Source: Microbacterium algeriense (GTDB lineage Bacteria > Actinomycetota > Actinomycetes > Actinomycetales > Microbacteriaceae). Taken from it: 64,000 nt of DNA. Position numbers and translations under genes: made by a program. Where the stretch lies: contig NZ_WAAO01000003.1 in NCBI RefSeq assembly GCF_008868005.1, forward strand, positions 124,001 to 188,000, in the 5' to 3' direction. The notes beneath the pieces were generated by a model. That model was not told where the DNA came from and did not search any database. It worked only from the letters and a program-made list of their open reading frames with translations. This document shows, piece by piece, positions 7,843 to 17,075 of this stretch (position 1 is its first letter; each line of letters starts with the position of its first letter).

Positions 7843-9467
7843 TGCCGCAGGCCGTCACGAACGTCTTCCAGCGCATCGGGCGCGTGATCGCGGGCTTCAC
7901 GCTCGCGCAGCGCACGATCGCGATCATCGGCGTCGCCGTGCTCGCTCTCGGCATCGTCGCGCTGTCGAGCTGGCTCAGCCGCCCGACGTACACACCGCTG
8001 TTCTCCGGCATGAGCGCCTCCGACGCGAACGCCGTCGTCGAGCAGCTGCGATCCTCCGCAGTGCCCTACGAGCTGGCGGACGGCGGAGCGACCGTGCTGG
8101 TGCCGGAGAAGGACGTGTACGACCAGCGCCTCGCGGCCGCGTCAGCCGGCCTGCCCAGCGCCAGCTCCGGCGGATACTCGCTGCTGGACGACATGGGCGT
8201 GACGACCTCCGAGTTCCAGCAGTCCGTGACATACAAGCGCGCCATCGAGGGCGAGCTCGCCGCCACGATCTCCTCGATCGAAGGCGTCACGGCGGCGTCG
8301 GTGCAGCTCGCGATCCCCGAGGAGAGCGTCTTCGTCTCCGAGACCGTCGATGCCACCGCCTCGGTGTTCGTCGAGACCTCGGGGAGCTCGACCCTGTCGG
8401 CCAAGCAGGTCGAGGCGATCGTGCACCTGACCTCGGCGGCGGTCAGCGGCATGAAGCCCGAGAACGTCGCCGTCGTCGATCAGAGCGGCCGGACCCTGTC
8501 CGCCGTCGGCGTCGGCTCCACCGGAGGCATCGACCAGCAGGCCGGCGACTACGAGGCGCGCGTGACCGCGAGCGTGCAGCAGCTGCTCGACACCGTGGTC
8601 GGCGTCGGCAACGCGACCGTGACCGTGGTCGCCGACATCGACCGCTCGGTCAACGAACGCGTCGAGGAGACCTACACGCCCGCCGAGGGCGCCCCGCCGC
8701 TGTCGGAGCAGACCCGCAGCGAGACCCAGAACGGCTCGAGCTCGAACGCCGGCGTGCTCGGGCCCGACAACATCGCCGTCCCCTCGGCCGACGGCGACGG
8801 CACGTTCGAGTCGACCGAGGAGTCGAAGACCAACGCGGTGAACAAGAGCACGCAGAGCACCTCGACCCCCGCGGGATCGGTGCTGCGCCAGTCGGTGTCG
8901 GTGGCCGTCGATGCGGAGGCAGCGGGCAACCTCAGCACCGCGCAGCTGAGCGATCTGGTGGAGACGGCGGCCGGCATCGACGCCGACCGCGGCGATGCCA
9001 TCACGGTCGAGCTCGTGAACTTCAGCCAGACCGACACCGAGGCGGCCCAGGCTGCGCTCCAGGCCGCGAAGGACGCCGAGGCCGCCGAGCGCCAGGCCGT
9101 GCTGTTGAACACGATCATCATCGCCGCGGCGATCGCCATCCCCCTGCTGGCGGCTCTCATCGCACTCATCCTCCGCGCCCGGCGCCGCAGCAGCCCCGAC
9201 AGCGAGTTCGACCAGCTGTTCGGCGAGCGCCCGCCCGCGATCTCGACGCTCAGCGCCGGCGCGCCGACGGCCGCGATCGACCAGGCGCCGACGACCCCGC
9301 TCGCCTTCCTGGAGACGACACCCGATCCGGAGCCGGAGCCCGACCCGGAGCCCGCGCAGGTCAGCCTCGAGCGCCGCCGCGCCGAGATCGACTCGCTCAC
9401 CCGGCAGGACCCGAAGCGGACCGCCGAGCTGCTGCGGACCCTCATCGACGACAGGCAGCCGGTATGA
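7842..9467 (+). CDS. fliF: flagellar MS-ring protein FliF
   Basis: FliF makes the membrane-embedded MS ring that is the base for rod, C-ring and export gate. The 541-residue product has a transmembrane segment near residues 24-46 (IAIIGVAVLALGIVAL). A YscJ-type ring-building domain follows (TPLFSGMSASDANAVVEQL onward). A long Ser/Asn/Thr-rich periplasmic region spans about 270-345. The second membrane segment, near 424-446, is NTIIIAAAIAIPLLAALIAL. The short cytosolic tail (DSLTRQDPKRTAELLRTLID) is the FliG-binding end. It overlaps fliG by ATGA. The size and layout are normal. Confidence 0.97.
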   Translation: MPQAVTNVFQRIGRVIAGFTLAQRTIAIIGVAVLALGIVALSSWLSRPTYTPLFSGMSASDANAVVEQLRSSAVPYELADGGATVLVPEKDVYDQRLAAASAGLPSASSGGYSLLDDMGVTTSEFQQSVTYKRAIEGELAATISSIEGVTAASVQLAIPEESVFVSETVDATASVFVETSGSSTLSAKQVEAIVHLTSAAVSGMKPENVAVVDQSGRTLSAVGVGSTGGIDQQAGDYEARVTASVQQLLDTVVGVGNATVTVVADIDRSVNERVEETYTPAEGAPPLSEQTRSETQNGSSSNAGVLGPDNIAVPSADGDGTFESTEESKTNAVNKSTQSTSTPAGSVLRQSVSVAVDAEAAGNLSTAQLSDLVETAAGIDADRGDAITVELVNFSQTDTEAAQAALQAAKDAEAAERQAVLLNTIIIAAAIAIPLLAALIALILRARRRSSPDSEFDQLFGERPPAISTLSAGAPTAAIDQAPTTPLAFLETTPDPEPEPDPEPAQVSLERRRAEIDSLTRQDPKRTAELLRTLIDDRQPV

Positions 9468-10468
9468 CCGGGCTGACCGATCGGCAGACGGCCGCCGTCG
9501 TGCTGATGAACCTCGATCGCGCGCAGGCGATCGAGGTCATGAAGCACCTCTCGGAGGCGGAGGCGGAGGCCGTCGCCGCCGAGATCATCGACCTGCAGAA
9601 CCTCGACGCGGCGACCACCGCCGAGGCCCTCGGCCAGTTCCACCGCATCGCCTCGGGGCACCTGCCGCCGGCACGCGGAGGACGCGACATCGCCGCCGGC
9701 CTGCTGGAGGCGACCTTCGGCGCGGAACGGGCAGCCGCCGTGCTGGGCAGGGTCGGCTCCGCATCCCTGAACTCGTCCTTCGAGTTCCTCGGATCCGCCG
9801 ACCCGGCACAGCTGGCGACCCTGCTCGACGGCGAGCTTCCGCAGACCGTCGCCCTGGTGCTCGCGCACCTGCCGACCGACAAGGCGGCCGCCGTGCTGGC
9901 CGCGCTCCCCGATCCGACCCGCACGGATGTCGCGCACGGGATCGCGACGATGGGCACGGCTTCGCAGGAGGCCATCGCGATCGTCGCCGACGTGCTCAAG
10001 TCCCGAACGGGCACGTTCGCCGCGCGGGACACCCCCGAGGTGCTCGGCGGAGTGGAACCGCTCGTGGAGATGATCGCCCGGTCCGGTGCGACCGTCGAGA
10101 AGGCCCTGCTGGCGAGCATCGAAGACCGCGACAGCGCCCTCGCGGAGGACATCCGCTCGCGCATGTTCACGTTCGCCGACATCGTCAAGCTCGACGACCG
10201 CGACACCCAGCGCGTCCTGCGCGGCATGGACATCCGCTCGCTCGCGCTCGCGCTCAAGGGCGCGCACCAGCCGATCGTGGACCTCATCCGCCGCAACGTC
10301 TCCGAGCGCAACAGGGAGAACCTCGACGAGGAGGCCCGCACCCTCGGACCCGTGCGCGTGTCGCAGGTCGAGGAGGCCAGGGCCGAGATCGTGCGCACGA
10401 TCCGCGCGCTCGAAGCGGCAGGAGACATCACGGTGCAGCGGGCGGACGAGGACGAGTATGTCTACTGA
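9464..10468 (+). CDS. fliG: flagellar motor switch protein FliG
   Basis: FliG couples the MS ring to the rest of the C-ring and takes up torque from the stators. The 334-residue product shows the N-terminal FliF-binding part (AAVVLMNLDRAQAIEVMKHL). The middle domain has LPQTVALVLAHLPTDKAAAV, the known P-QT-A-VL motif. The C-terminal domain has SRMFTFADIVKLDDRDTQRV, where the charged helix contacts MotA. The ATG overlaps the fliF stop (ATGA); the 3' end overlaps fliH by 11 bases. All recognisable domains are present. Confidence 0.97.
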   Translation: MTGLTDRQTAAVVLMNLDRAQAIEVMKHLSEAEAEAVAAEIIDLQNLDAATTAEALGQFHRIASGHLPPARGGRDIAAGLLEATFGAERAAAVLGRVGSASLNSSFEFLGSADPAQLATLLDGELPQTVALVLAHLPTDKAAAVLAALPDPTRTDVAHGIATMGTASQEAIAIVADVLKSRTGTFAARDTPEVLGGVEPLVEMIARSGATVEKALLASIEDRDSALAEDIRSRMFTFADIVKLDDRDTQRVLRGMDIRSLALALKGAHQPIVDLIRRNVSERNRENLDEEARTLGPVRVSQVEEARAEIVRTIRALEAAGDITVQRADEDEYVY

Positions 10469-11063
10469 GTCCTTCTCCCCCGTGCTGTTCCCGCGTCTGG
10501 ACGGACGCGAGAGCGGCGCGGAGCACGCGCGGGCGCGCATGCGCGGGTACGCGGACGGGCACGCGGAGGGCTTCCGCGCCGGAGTCGAGGAGGCCGCCGC
10601 CGCGCAGCGGGCCGCCGCGGAGGAGCGCGCCGCCCGCGATGCCGCAGCGGCGCGCGAGGTCGACGCGGCGATCGCCGCCCTGCACGCGGCAGCCCGCTCG
10701 CTCGCCGTGCGGGAGCGGGAGCTGACCGAGGCCGCGGAGGAGCAGGTGCTGCGGTGCGCCGTCGAGCTCGCCGAGCAGATCGTCCTGGGCGAGCTCTCGG
10801 ACAGCGGCGCCGCGGCGGCCGCAGCCGCGCGGCGGGCCCTCGCCTCCGCGGAGCCGGCCGAGATCCGCGAGGTGCGCTTGCATCCCGACGACCTCCGCAC
10901 GATCCAGGACGCAGGCACCGAGCTGACGGAGTTCGTGCTCATCGCCGATGACGCCCTCGACCGCGGCGACGCCATCGCGACTCTGGACCACGGCCACATC
11001 GACGCCCGGATCGGCCGCGCCTTCGAACGCGCTCGTTCCGCCCTCGCCGAGGCGCGCGCGTGA
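10458..11063 (+). CDS. fliH: flagellar assembly protein FliH
   Basis: FliH binds the ATPase FliI as a dimer and ties it to the export gate and C-ring. The 201-residue product has an Ala/Glu/Arg-rich coiled coil (about 25-100, with AHARARMRGYADGHAEGFRA at its start). This resembles the GxxxG-like repeats of FliH. A C-terminal domain follows, with EQVLRCAVELAEQIVLGEL and VRLHPDDLRTIQDAG, typical of FliH/YscL. The ATG at 10458 lies inside the fliG end; it is the only start compatible with the domain. It overlaps the GTG of fliI (GTGA). Confidence 0.9.
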   Translation: MSTESFSPVLFPRLDGRESGAEHARARMRGYADGHAEGFRAGVEEAAAAQRAAAEERAARDAAAAREVDAAIAALHAAARSLAVRERELTEAAEEQVLRCAVELAEQIVLGELSDSGAAAAAAARRALASAEPAEIREVRLHPDDLRTIQDAGTELTEFVLIADDALDRGDAIATLDHGHIDARIGRAFERARSALAEARA

Positions 11064-12355
11064 GCGCCTGGTCCGCGGTGCTCGACGCCGCCCGACCGGA
11101 GCGCGTGGGCGAGGTCGCGCAGGTGCGCGGACTGAGCGTGCAGGTGCGCGGTCTGGACGGGGCGGTCGGCGACGTGGTGACCCTCGACGGCGTGGATGCG
11201 GAGGTCGTCGCGATCAGCGAGAGCGGCCTGCGGTGCATGCCGCTCGGACCGGTCGCCGGCCTCACCGTCGGCGCGCCGGTGCGCGGTCGCGGTGGTCCGC
11301 TGCGGGTGCCGACCGGCCGGGCCCTGCTCGGACGGGTGCTCGACGGCCTCGGTCGGCCGATCGACGGGAAGGGCCCGCTCACCGGTGCCGTCGCGGTGAG
11401 TCTCGACCACGCTCCGCCGTCGATCATGGGACGCGACCGGATCGACTCGCCGCTCCCCCTCGGAGTGCGGGCGCTCGACACCCTCGTCAGCGTCGGTCGC
11501 GGGCAGCGGGTCGGTCTCTTCGCCGGCTCCGGCGTCGGCAAGTCCTCGCTGCTGTCGATGATCGCGCGGGGAACGGAGGCGGAGGTCACCGTGATCGCCC
11601 TCGTCGGCGAGCGCGGCCGCGAGGTCCGGGAGTTCATCGAGGACGACCTCGGGCCGGAGGGGCTCGCGCGCTCGGTGGTCGTCGTCTCGACCTCCGATCA
11701 GCCCGCGATGGCGCGCATCCGCGCCGCCTACACCGCGACGAGGATCGCCGAGGCCTTCCGCGACGACGGCGCGCACGCGATCCTCATGATGGACTCGCTC
11801 ACCCGCGTCGCGATGGCGCAGCGCGAGATCGGCCTGTCGGCGGGCGAGCCGCCGGCCACGCGGGGCTATCCGCCCTCGACGTTCTCGCTGCTCGCCGGCC
11901 TGCTCGAACGCGCCGGCACCGACGAGCGCGGATCGATCACCGGCATCTACACGGTGCTCGTCGACGGCGACGACCACAACGAGCCCATCGCCGACACCGT
12001 GCGCTCGATCCTCGACGGCCACGTCGTGCTCGACCGCGCGCTCGCGCTGTCCGGCCACCACCCCGCGATCGACGTCCTCGGCTCCGTCTCCCGCGTTGCC
12101 GGCAAGATCACCGCCCCCGAACGCCGCAGCCGCGCCGCCACGCTCCGCGCCGTGCTCGCCGCGAGACGCCGCGCGAACGACCTCATCGACATCGGCGCGT
12201 ACCAGGCGGGAGCCGATGCGCGCATCGACGCCGCGATCCTGCACGAGAGGGAGATCAGCGCGTTCCTCACCCAGCCCCTCGACGAGACGAGCCCCATCGA
12301 GGAATCGTGGCGTCGGCTCGAGGGCCTCGTCTCGTCGTTCGGAGGACTCCCATGA
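11060..12355 (+). CDS. fliI: flagellum-specific ATPase FliI
   Basis: FliI is the F1-beta-like ATPase of the flagellar export apparatus. The 431-residue product has the Walker A motif GSGVGKS at residues 156-162 and a Walker B strand ILMMDSLTRVAMAQREIGLS. It also shows the family-specific sequence SAGEPPATRGYPPSTFSLL. The C-terminal helical domain is complete (RSRAATLRAVLAARRRANDL). The GTG at 11060 overlaps the fliH stop and the end overlaps the fliJ start (ATGA). The protein acts in the cytosol with FliH and FliJ. It is of ordinary length and shows no missing catalytic residue. Confidence 0.97.
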   Translation: MSAWSAVLDAARPERVGEVAQVRGLSVQVRGLDGAVGDVVTLDGVDAEVVAISESGLRCMPLGPVAGLTVGAPVRGRGGPLRVPTGRALLGRVLDGLGRPIDGKGPLTGAVAVSLDHAPPSIMGRDRIDSPLPLGVRALDTLVSVGRGQRVGLFAGSGVGKSSLLSMIARGTEAEVTVIALVGERGREVREFIEDDLGPEGLARSVVVVSTSDQPAMARIRAAYTATRIAEAFRDDGAHAILMMDSLTRVAMAQREIGLSAGEPPATRGYPPSTFSLLAGLLERAGTDERGSITGIYTVLVDGDDHNEPIADTVRSILDGHVVLDRALALSGHHPAIDVLGSVSRVAGKITAPERRSRAATLRAVLAARRRANDLIDIGAYQAGADARIDAAILHEREISAFLTQPLDETSPIEESWRRLEGLVSSFGGLP

Positions 12356-12774
12356 CGCGATCCTTCTCCCTGGCAGGACTGCTGCGCGTCCGCGAGATCC
12401 AGGAGCGTGCGGCGGCCCAGCGCCTGTCCCGCGCGGTGATCGACGCCCAGCACACGGAGGCCCGAGACCGCTCGCTCCGCGCGCACCTCGCCGGTGCGGG
12501 CAGCGAAGCCGTCGACGTCCGGTCGCTCGCCGCGCTCGCCGCCGCCCGCGTCGCCGGCCGCACTCTGCTCGCCGATCTGACCGCGCTCTCCGAGCTGCAG
12601 GAGCAGACGGTCGACCACGCCAGAGCCGAGCATGCGGAGGCGCGGCGGGCGATGCGCGGGCTCGATCGGCTCGCCGAGGCCCATGCCGCTCGGATGCGCG
12701 CCGCAGAGCTCCACGCCGAGCAGTCCGAACTCGACGAGATCGGCTCGCGCACCAGCACGGAGGGCCGCTCATGA
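12352..12774 (+). CDS. fliJ: flagellar export protein FliJ
   Basis: FliJ is the small coiled-coil stalk that sits in the FliI hexamer and contacts FlhA. The 140-residue product is almost entirely predicted helix, rich in A, R, E and L (SLAGLLRVREIQERAAAQRL at the start, then LQEQTVDHARAEHAEARRAM). The length is near the usual 140-150. The ATG overlaps the fliI stop and its stop overlaps the fliK ATG. FliJ proteins share little sequence, so the assignment relies on the helix pattern and the strict fliI-fliJ-fliK order. Confidence 0.85.
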   Translation: MTRSFSLAGLLRVREIQERAAAQRLSRAVIDAQHTEARDRSLRAHLAGAGSEAVDVRSLAALAAARVAGRTLLADLTALSELQEQTVDHARAEHAEARRAMRGLDRLAEAHAARMRAAELHAEQSELDEIGSRTSTEGRS

Positions 12775-14189
12775 CCGCTCTCGGCATCGTCGACCTGCTC
12801 GACGCGCGCCTTCACCGGGCCCCGGCCGCCGGCTCGTCCCGGCAGGCCACGCCCGGTGCCACGGCGTTCGCCGAGGTGATCCAGGACGCCACGCGCGCCT
12901 CCGAGCACCGGGCCGACGTCGACGCCGGGGATGCAGCGCCGGAGGATGCGCCCCTCGACCCGGCGGGCCTGCCGACGACGGGTCTGCCGACGACGATGCT
13001 CAGCGCGACAGCCCCCACTCCCCTTCCGGCCAGCGAACCGGCGCCGGCGACATCCGGAGAAGCGGCGCCGACGACGCCCTCCGTCGTGGCGAACCCGACG
13101 GCCGACGGCTCGGAGTCCGCCGACGCCTCCCTCCCGCTCCCGGCAGCGACCGGCGACCGGGCGGGCCTGGCCGGGTCCGCGCTCTCCGCTTCCACGGCAG
13201 CTCCCGTGGCCGCCGCGGAAGCGCCTCCCGCCCCGGCCACCGCCGAAGACAGTGCCGGCGATCGCGCAACCGCCCTCCGGACCACCGCCGTCCCCGTGGC
13301 CGGCGGGGCCGCCGCCCCCGCCGGCAGCGTCTCCTCTGCTTCCGATGCGGCGTCCGGCGATGCCGCCGCGCCCCACCCCGGCTCCGCTTCTCGCGACGCC
13401 GCCCGCTCCGACTCCGCGGCGAGCCCGCGCATCAGCCCTGCGGCGCCCTCGACGACCGGCGCACCGACCTCGACGGGGCCGACGGCTGCGACCACGGCCG
13501 TGACCGCGGCACCGGACGCTGGGGCCGCCCACGGCGATGCCGTGGCAGCACCGGCGCAGTCCGCCCAGGGATCCGCCCTCGCGGCGAGCGGTTCCCCGTC
13601 CGCCCCTGCCCCCGACGCACTCGTGTCGACGCCGCCGGTCGTCACCGCCGCCTCCGCCCCGAGCGCCGCTCCTGCCGCGATGCCGTCCGCCGTCGCCGCC
13701 CCTCGGGCCGTGCTGCTGCCCCAGCTCACCGCGCCCGTGGTCTCGCTCGCGCAGGCCGCGGACGGCGAGCACAGCCTCACCCTCACGGTGTCGCCGGAGA
13801 ATCTGGGCCCCGTCACGGTGCGCGCGCACATCTCCGGCGGCGCGATCCACATCGAACTGCACGCGCCGAACGACCTCGGGAGGGATGCGCTGCGCGCGAT
13901 CCTCGGCGACCTGCGACGGGACCTCGCCGCCGCGGCCCCGCACGCTTCCCTCGGACTCGCCACCTCCGGCGACGGACCCGGTCCCTCGTCGCAGCACCCC
14001 GGCGCCGGCAGCGGCTCCCCGAGCGGCACGGCCCCCGGTGCGGGCAGCGGACAGCACGGAGGCGGAGCACCCACGGGCCGAGCCCCCTCCGATCCCCGCC
14101 CCGCAGCGGAGGGCCGTCCGGCCGCTCCCGACCCGGCATCCCCCGCACCCCTCGACGCGCCGCCCGGCGGCATCGACATCTTCGCCTGA
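12771..14189 (+). CDS. fliK: flagellar hook-length control protein FliK
   Basis: FliK measures hook length and switches export specificity through FlhB. The 472-residue product has a short N-terminal part and a long Ala/Pro/Ser/Thr-rich, low-complexity stretch (about 50-315) that acts as the ruler. A conserved hook-length domain follows (about 320-400, with LTLTVSPENLGPVTVRAHIS and IHIELHAPNDLGRDALRAIL). The last 70 residues are again Pro/Gly-rich. The ATG overlaps the fliJ stop (ATGA). Several long open frames in other reading frames here are by-products of the biased composition. Confidence 0.92.
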   Translation: MTALGIVDLLDARLHRAPAAGSSRQATPGATAFAEVIQDATRASEHRADVDAGDAAPEDAPLDPAGLPTTGLPTTMLSATAPTPLPASEPAPATSGEAAPTTPSVVANPTADGSESADASLPLPAATGDRAGLAGSALSASTAAPVAAAEAPPAPATAEDSAGDRATALRTTAVPVAGGAAAPAGSVSSASDAASGDAAAPHPGSASRDAARSDSAASPRISPAAPSTTGAPTSTGPTAATTAVTAAPDAGAAHGDAVAAPAQSAQGSALAASGSPSAPAPDALVSTPPVVTAASAPSAAPAAMPSAVAAPRAVLLPQLTAPVVSLAQAADGEHSLTLTVSPENLGPVTVRAHISGGAIHIELHAPNDLGRDALRAILGDLRRDLAAAAPHASLGLATSGDGPGPSSQHPGAGSGSPSGTAPGAGSGQHGGGAPTGRAPSDPRPAAEGRPAAPDPASPAPLDAPPGGIDIFA

Positions 14190-14204
14190 TCCGAGAGGAC
14201 CCCC

Positions 14205-14672
14205 ATGACCACGGTCGACCCCATCTCCGGCACGATCCCCGGCACCGTGCCCGGCACCGTGCCCACCTCCGGAATGCAGACGGGCAGCACGACCCCGGCA
14301 ACCGAGCGGAAGAAGACGCTCGACTCCGAGGTGTTCCTGAAGCTGCTCGTGACGCAGCTCACCAACCAGGACCCCAGCTCGCCCATGAACACGAACGAGA
14401 TGATCTCGCAGACCACGCAGCTGGCGTCCATGGAGCAGCTCACCGCGCTGTCCGCGACCTCGACCGAGAGCTTCGCGCTCAGCATGCGCCAGACCGCTGC
14501 GGCGCTCATCGGCCACGAGGCGCAGTACGTCGACGCCGACGGCGCGACGCAGAAGGGCATCGTCACCTCGGTCTCCTACGCCGGCGCCGTCCCCCTCGTG
14601 ACCATCGGCGAGAAATCCATCCCGCTCGATGCCGTGTCCGGCATCAACCTCGTCTCCCGTCCGCAGTCCTGA
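14205..14672 (+). CDS. flgD: flagellar hook assembly scaffold FlgD
   Basis: FlgD caps the growing hook. The 155-residue product begins with a Thr/Pro/Gly-rich leader. It then shows the family motif DSEVFLKLLVTQLTNQDPSS and MNTNEMISQTTQLASMEQLT (about 40-80). It is short because it has only a reduced C-terminal beta domain (EAQYVDADGATQKGIVTSVS), as in other Gram-positive FlgD proteins. GAGAGGA stands before the ATG. It lies 15 bases after fliK and 26 bases before flgE, in the classical fliK-flgD-flgE order. Confidence 0.95.
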   Translation: MTTVDPISGTIPGTVPGTVPTSGMQTGSTTPATERKKTLDSEVFLKLLVTQLTNQDPSSPMNTNEMISQTTQLASMEQLTALSATSTESFALSMRQTAAALIGHEAQYVDADGATQKGIVTSVSYAGAVPLVTIGEKSIPLDAVSGINLVSRPQS

Positions 14673-14698
14673 CCAGTCCCTTCCAGAAAGGCATCACC

Positions 14699-15859
14699 AT
14701 GCTCCGCTCTCTGTTCGCCGGAATCTCGGGTCTGCGTTCGCACCAGACCATGCTCGACGTCACCGGCAACAACATCGCCAACGTCAACACCACCGGTTTC
14801 AAGGCCTCGGCCGTGCAGTTCCAGGACTCGCTCTCGCAGCTCCTGCGCAACTCGATGATGCCGCAGCAGGCCGTGGGCGGTCAGAACCCCGCCCAGGTCG
14901 GTCTCGGCGTACAGGTCGCCGGGATCAGCACCAACTTCGCCTCCGGAGCGCCCCAGCCCACCGGCGTGCCGACCGATCTCATGATCGCCGGCGACGGCTT
15001 CTTCGTCGTCCGCTCCGGCGGGGAGACGCTGTACACCCGCAACGGCGGGTTCTCCTTCGACGCGAGCGGCAAGCTCGTGTCTGCCGACGGCGCGCTCGTC
15101 CAGGGATGGACGGCCCAGGGCGGCACGATCGTCCCCGGCCAGGGCATCGGCGACATCACCCTGCCCGTCGGCGCCCTCAGCCCCGCGGCCGCGACGACCA
15201 CCGCGCGCGTGACCGGCAACCTGCCCTCGGGGGCGGCCGTCGGCGACACGCTCGTACGGGACGTCAAGACGTACGACGCGGAGGGCACGGCGACCTCGCT
15301 GCGCCTGACGTTCACGCGCACCGCGACCGGATGGGATGTGACCGACCCGGCCGGAACGCGCACCTCGCTCGCCTTCACCGACGGCAAGCAGGCGGGTCCC
15401 TCCTCGATCGTCTCCGGCGGCATCACGGTCGACCTCTCCGCTGTCACCGGATTCGCCGACGTCAGCGACGTCGCCATCAAGGAGCAGAACGGCAAGCCGG
15501 CCGGCACGCTGAGCTCGTACGCCCTCACCAACGACGGCAGCCTCGTCGGCACGTTCAGCAACGGCGACACCGAGGTGCTCGCCCGCGTCGCGCTCGCCGG
15601 CTTCGTCAACCCCGGCGGTCTCGAGAAGGCCGGCTCGTCGCAGTACCGTCCGAGCGGCAACTCCGGGCAGCCCACGCTCGGTCAGGCCGGAGCGGACGGA
15701 CTGGGCGGCATCATCAGCGGCGCGCTCGAGATGTCGAACGTCGACCTGTCGCAGGAGTTCACGAACCTGATCGTCGCCCAGCGCGGCTTCCAGGCGAACG
15801 CCCGCATCATCACGACCAGCGACGAGGTGCTCCAGGAGCTGACGAACCTCAAGCGCTGA
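14699..15859 (+). CDS. flgE: flagellar hook protein FlgE
   Basis: FlgE builds the flexible hook. The 386-residue product has the N-terminal motif LDVTGNNIANVNTTGFKASA (about 19-38), which is the rod/hook signature. It also has DLMIAGDGFFVVRSGGETLY (about 97-116), and the C-terminal signature DLSQEFTNLIVAQRGFQANA with RIITTSDEVLQELTNLKR. AGAAAGG precedes the ATG at 14699. It is the last gene of the flgB operon and is followed by a strong hairpin. No flgF or flgG gene is visible, so this is the only long rod/hook-type protein between flgB and swrD. Confidence 0.96.
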   Translation: MLRSLFAGISGLRSHQTMLDVTGNNIANVNTTGFKASAVQFQDSLSQLLRNSMMPQQAVGGQNPAQVGLGVQVAGISTNFASGAPQPTGVPTDLMIAGDGFFVVRSGGETLYTRNGGFSFDASGKLVSADGALVQGWTAQGGTIVPGQGIGDITLPVGALSPAAATTTARVTGNLPSGAAVGDTLVRDVKTYDAEGTATSLRLTFTRTATGWDVTDPAGTRTSLAFTDGKQAGPSSIVSGGITVDLSAVTGFADVSDVAIKEQNGKPAGTLSSYALTNDGSLVGTFSNGDTEVLARVALAGFVNPGGLEKAGSSQYRPSGNSGQPTLGQAGADGLGGIISGALEMSNVDLSQEFTNLIVAQRGFQANARIITTSDEVLQELTNLKR

Positions 15860-15870
15860 AGCTGATCCGC

Positions 15871-15903
15871 GCAGGGCCCGTCGGGATCCCCGGCGGGCCC
15901 TGC
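15871..15903 (+). terminator. terminator after flgE
   Basis: A perfect 10-base inverted repeat GCAGGGCCCG / CGGGCCCTGC around a 13-base loop follows flgE by 11 bases. It ends 15 bases before the next sigma-28 box, so it divides two transcription units. Confidence 0.8.
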
Positions 15904-15918
15904 CGCCGGGGTGGCCGC

Positions 15919-15945
15919 TAACGCGCGAAGCCGTCCGGCCGACAG
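15919..15945 (+). promoter_or_regulatory. FliA/WhiG-type promoter of swrD-motA-motB
   Basis: TAAC at 15919, 15 bases, GCCGACAG at 15938-15945, one base away from the fliC and flgB boxes. Initiation is expected near 15952, about 70 bases before swrD. Confidence 0.82.
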
Positions 15946-16020
15946 TCCCCTTCGACAGCCCAGGATGGGCCGTCAGTCCGCGATCCCCGGAACGCGGACG
16001 GAATTTCCAGGATGGAGCCC

Positions 16021-16266
16021 ATGATCGTCCTCACGCGCCTGAACCGCACCCGGTTCGCGGTGAACCCCGACCTGATCGAACGTGTCCAGGCCACGCCCGA
16101 CACGACGCTCATCATGGTCGACGGCGCCACGTTCGTCGTCACGGAGTCGATGGACGACGTCATCGCGCAGATCACCGGGTTCCGGGCCGGCGTGCTGGCC
16201 GCCGCCGCGACGCTGATCGCCACCGGCGAGGCGGACACCGTCCGCGACTCCGAGGCGGGGCTCTGA
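16021..16266 (+). CDS. swrD: SwrD/FlbD family motility protein
   Basis: This 81-residue protein starts MIVLTRLNRTRFAVNPDLIE and carries TPDTTLIMVDGATFVVTESM, the compact FlbD/SwrD fold. In B. subtilis SwrD raises motor torque. The gene is commonly placed just before motA, as here, where the stop shares one base with the motA ATG. The ATG at 16021 fits family N-termini; an ATG three codons upstream (16012) is possible. The C-terminal 25 residues are Ala/Thr-rich and variable. It is the first gene of the stator unit. Confidence 0.88.
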   Translation: MIVLTRLNRTRFAVNPDLIERVQATPDTTLIMVDGATFVVTESMDDVIAQITGFRAGVLAAAATLIATGEADTVRDSEAGL

Positions 16267-17075
16267 TGGACCCGTCACTGATCCTCGGCCTGATCCTCGC
16301 CTTCGGCGCCCTGGTCGCCATGATCAACATCGAGGGCGCGACCGTCGGCTCCCTGCTGCTGCCCGCCCCCATGGTGCTGGTGTTCGGCGCGACGATCGCC
16401 GTCGGGCTCGCGAGCGGGACCCTGCGCGACGCACTGCACGCTCTCAAGTCCCTGCCCCGGGCATTCCGCGGCGAGCGCCGCACCGCCCAGAGCATGATCG
16501 ACACGGTCGTCGGCTACGCGGAGAAGGCACGCGCGGAGGGCCTGCTCGCGCTGGAGCAGGGCCTGGAGGACGAGAAGGATCCATTCCTGCGTCAGGCCCT
16601 GCAGAGCATCGCCGACGGCACGGATGCGGAGGATCTGCGCACGCTGCTCGAGGACGAGCTCACCTCGACCGCGGCCCGCAACCGCACCGCCTCGCGGTTC
16701 TACATGACCCTCGGCGGCTTCGCCCCGACGGTCGGCATCATCGGCACGGTCGTCTCCCTGACGCACGTGCTGGAGAAGCTCGACAAGCCCGACACGCTCG
16801 GGCCCATGATCGCCGCGGCTTTCGTGGCGACGCTGTGGGGTCTGCTGTCGGCCAACTTCATCTGGCTGCCGATCGGCGGCCGGCTGCAGCGGCTCGGCGA
16901 GCTCGAACTGGAGCGCATGACCGTGCTCATGGAGGGCATGCTCGCGATCCAGGCCGGCGCTCCGCCGCAGTTCGTCGGCGAGCGTCTGCGCGCCCTCGTC
17001 TCCGACCGCTCCTCGACCCGTGCCAAGGGCCGCTCCCGCACCCCGGCCGCCGAGGAGACGGAGCAGGGCTCATGA
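16266..17075 (+). CDS. motA: flagellar motor stator protein MotA
   Basis: MotA forms the pentamer around MotB in the inner-membrane stator. The 269-residue product has four membrane segments (about 5-25, 33-50, 150-170 and 183-203). The large cytosolic loop carries the charged residues that push FliG. The conserved part FYMTLGGFAPTVGIIGTVVS before segment 3 and the Pro-containing FIWLPIGGRL after segment 4 are typical. It overlaps motB by ATGA. No second stator pair is visible, so the motor is presumably proton-driven by this pair. Confidence 0.96.
   Translation: MDPSLILGLILAFGALVAMINIEGATVGSLLLPAPMVLVFGATIAVGLASGTLRDALHALKSLPRAFRGERRTAQSMIDTVVGYAEKARAEGLLALEQGLEDEKDPFLRQALQSIADGTDAEDLRTLLEDELTSTAARNRTASRFYMTLGGFAPTVGIIGTVVSLTHVLEKLDKPDTLGPMIAAAFVATLWGLLSANFIWLPIGGRLQRLGELELERMTVLMEGMLAIQAGAPPQFVGERLRALVSDRSSTRAKGRSRTPAAEETEQGS

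Noticed and set aside
8672..12787. 1371-codon open frame on the minus strand
   Set aside because: It is antisense to fliF-fliG-fliH-fliI-fliJ, with Arg/Ala/Gly-biased composition from high GC; the plus-strand genes have family motifs and stop-start overlaps.
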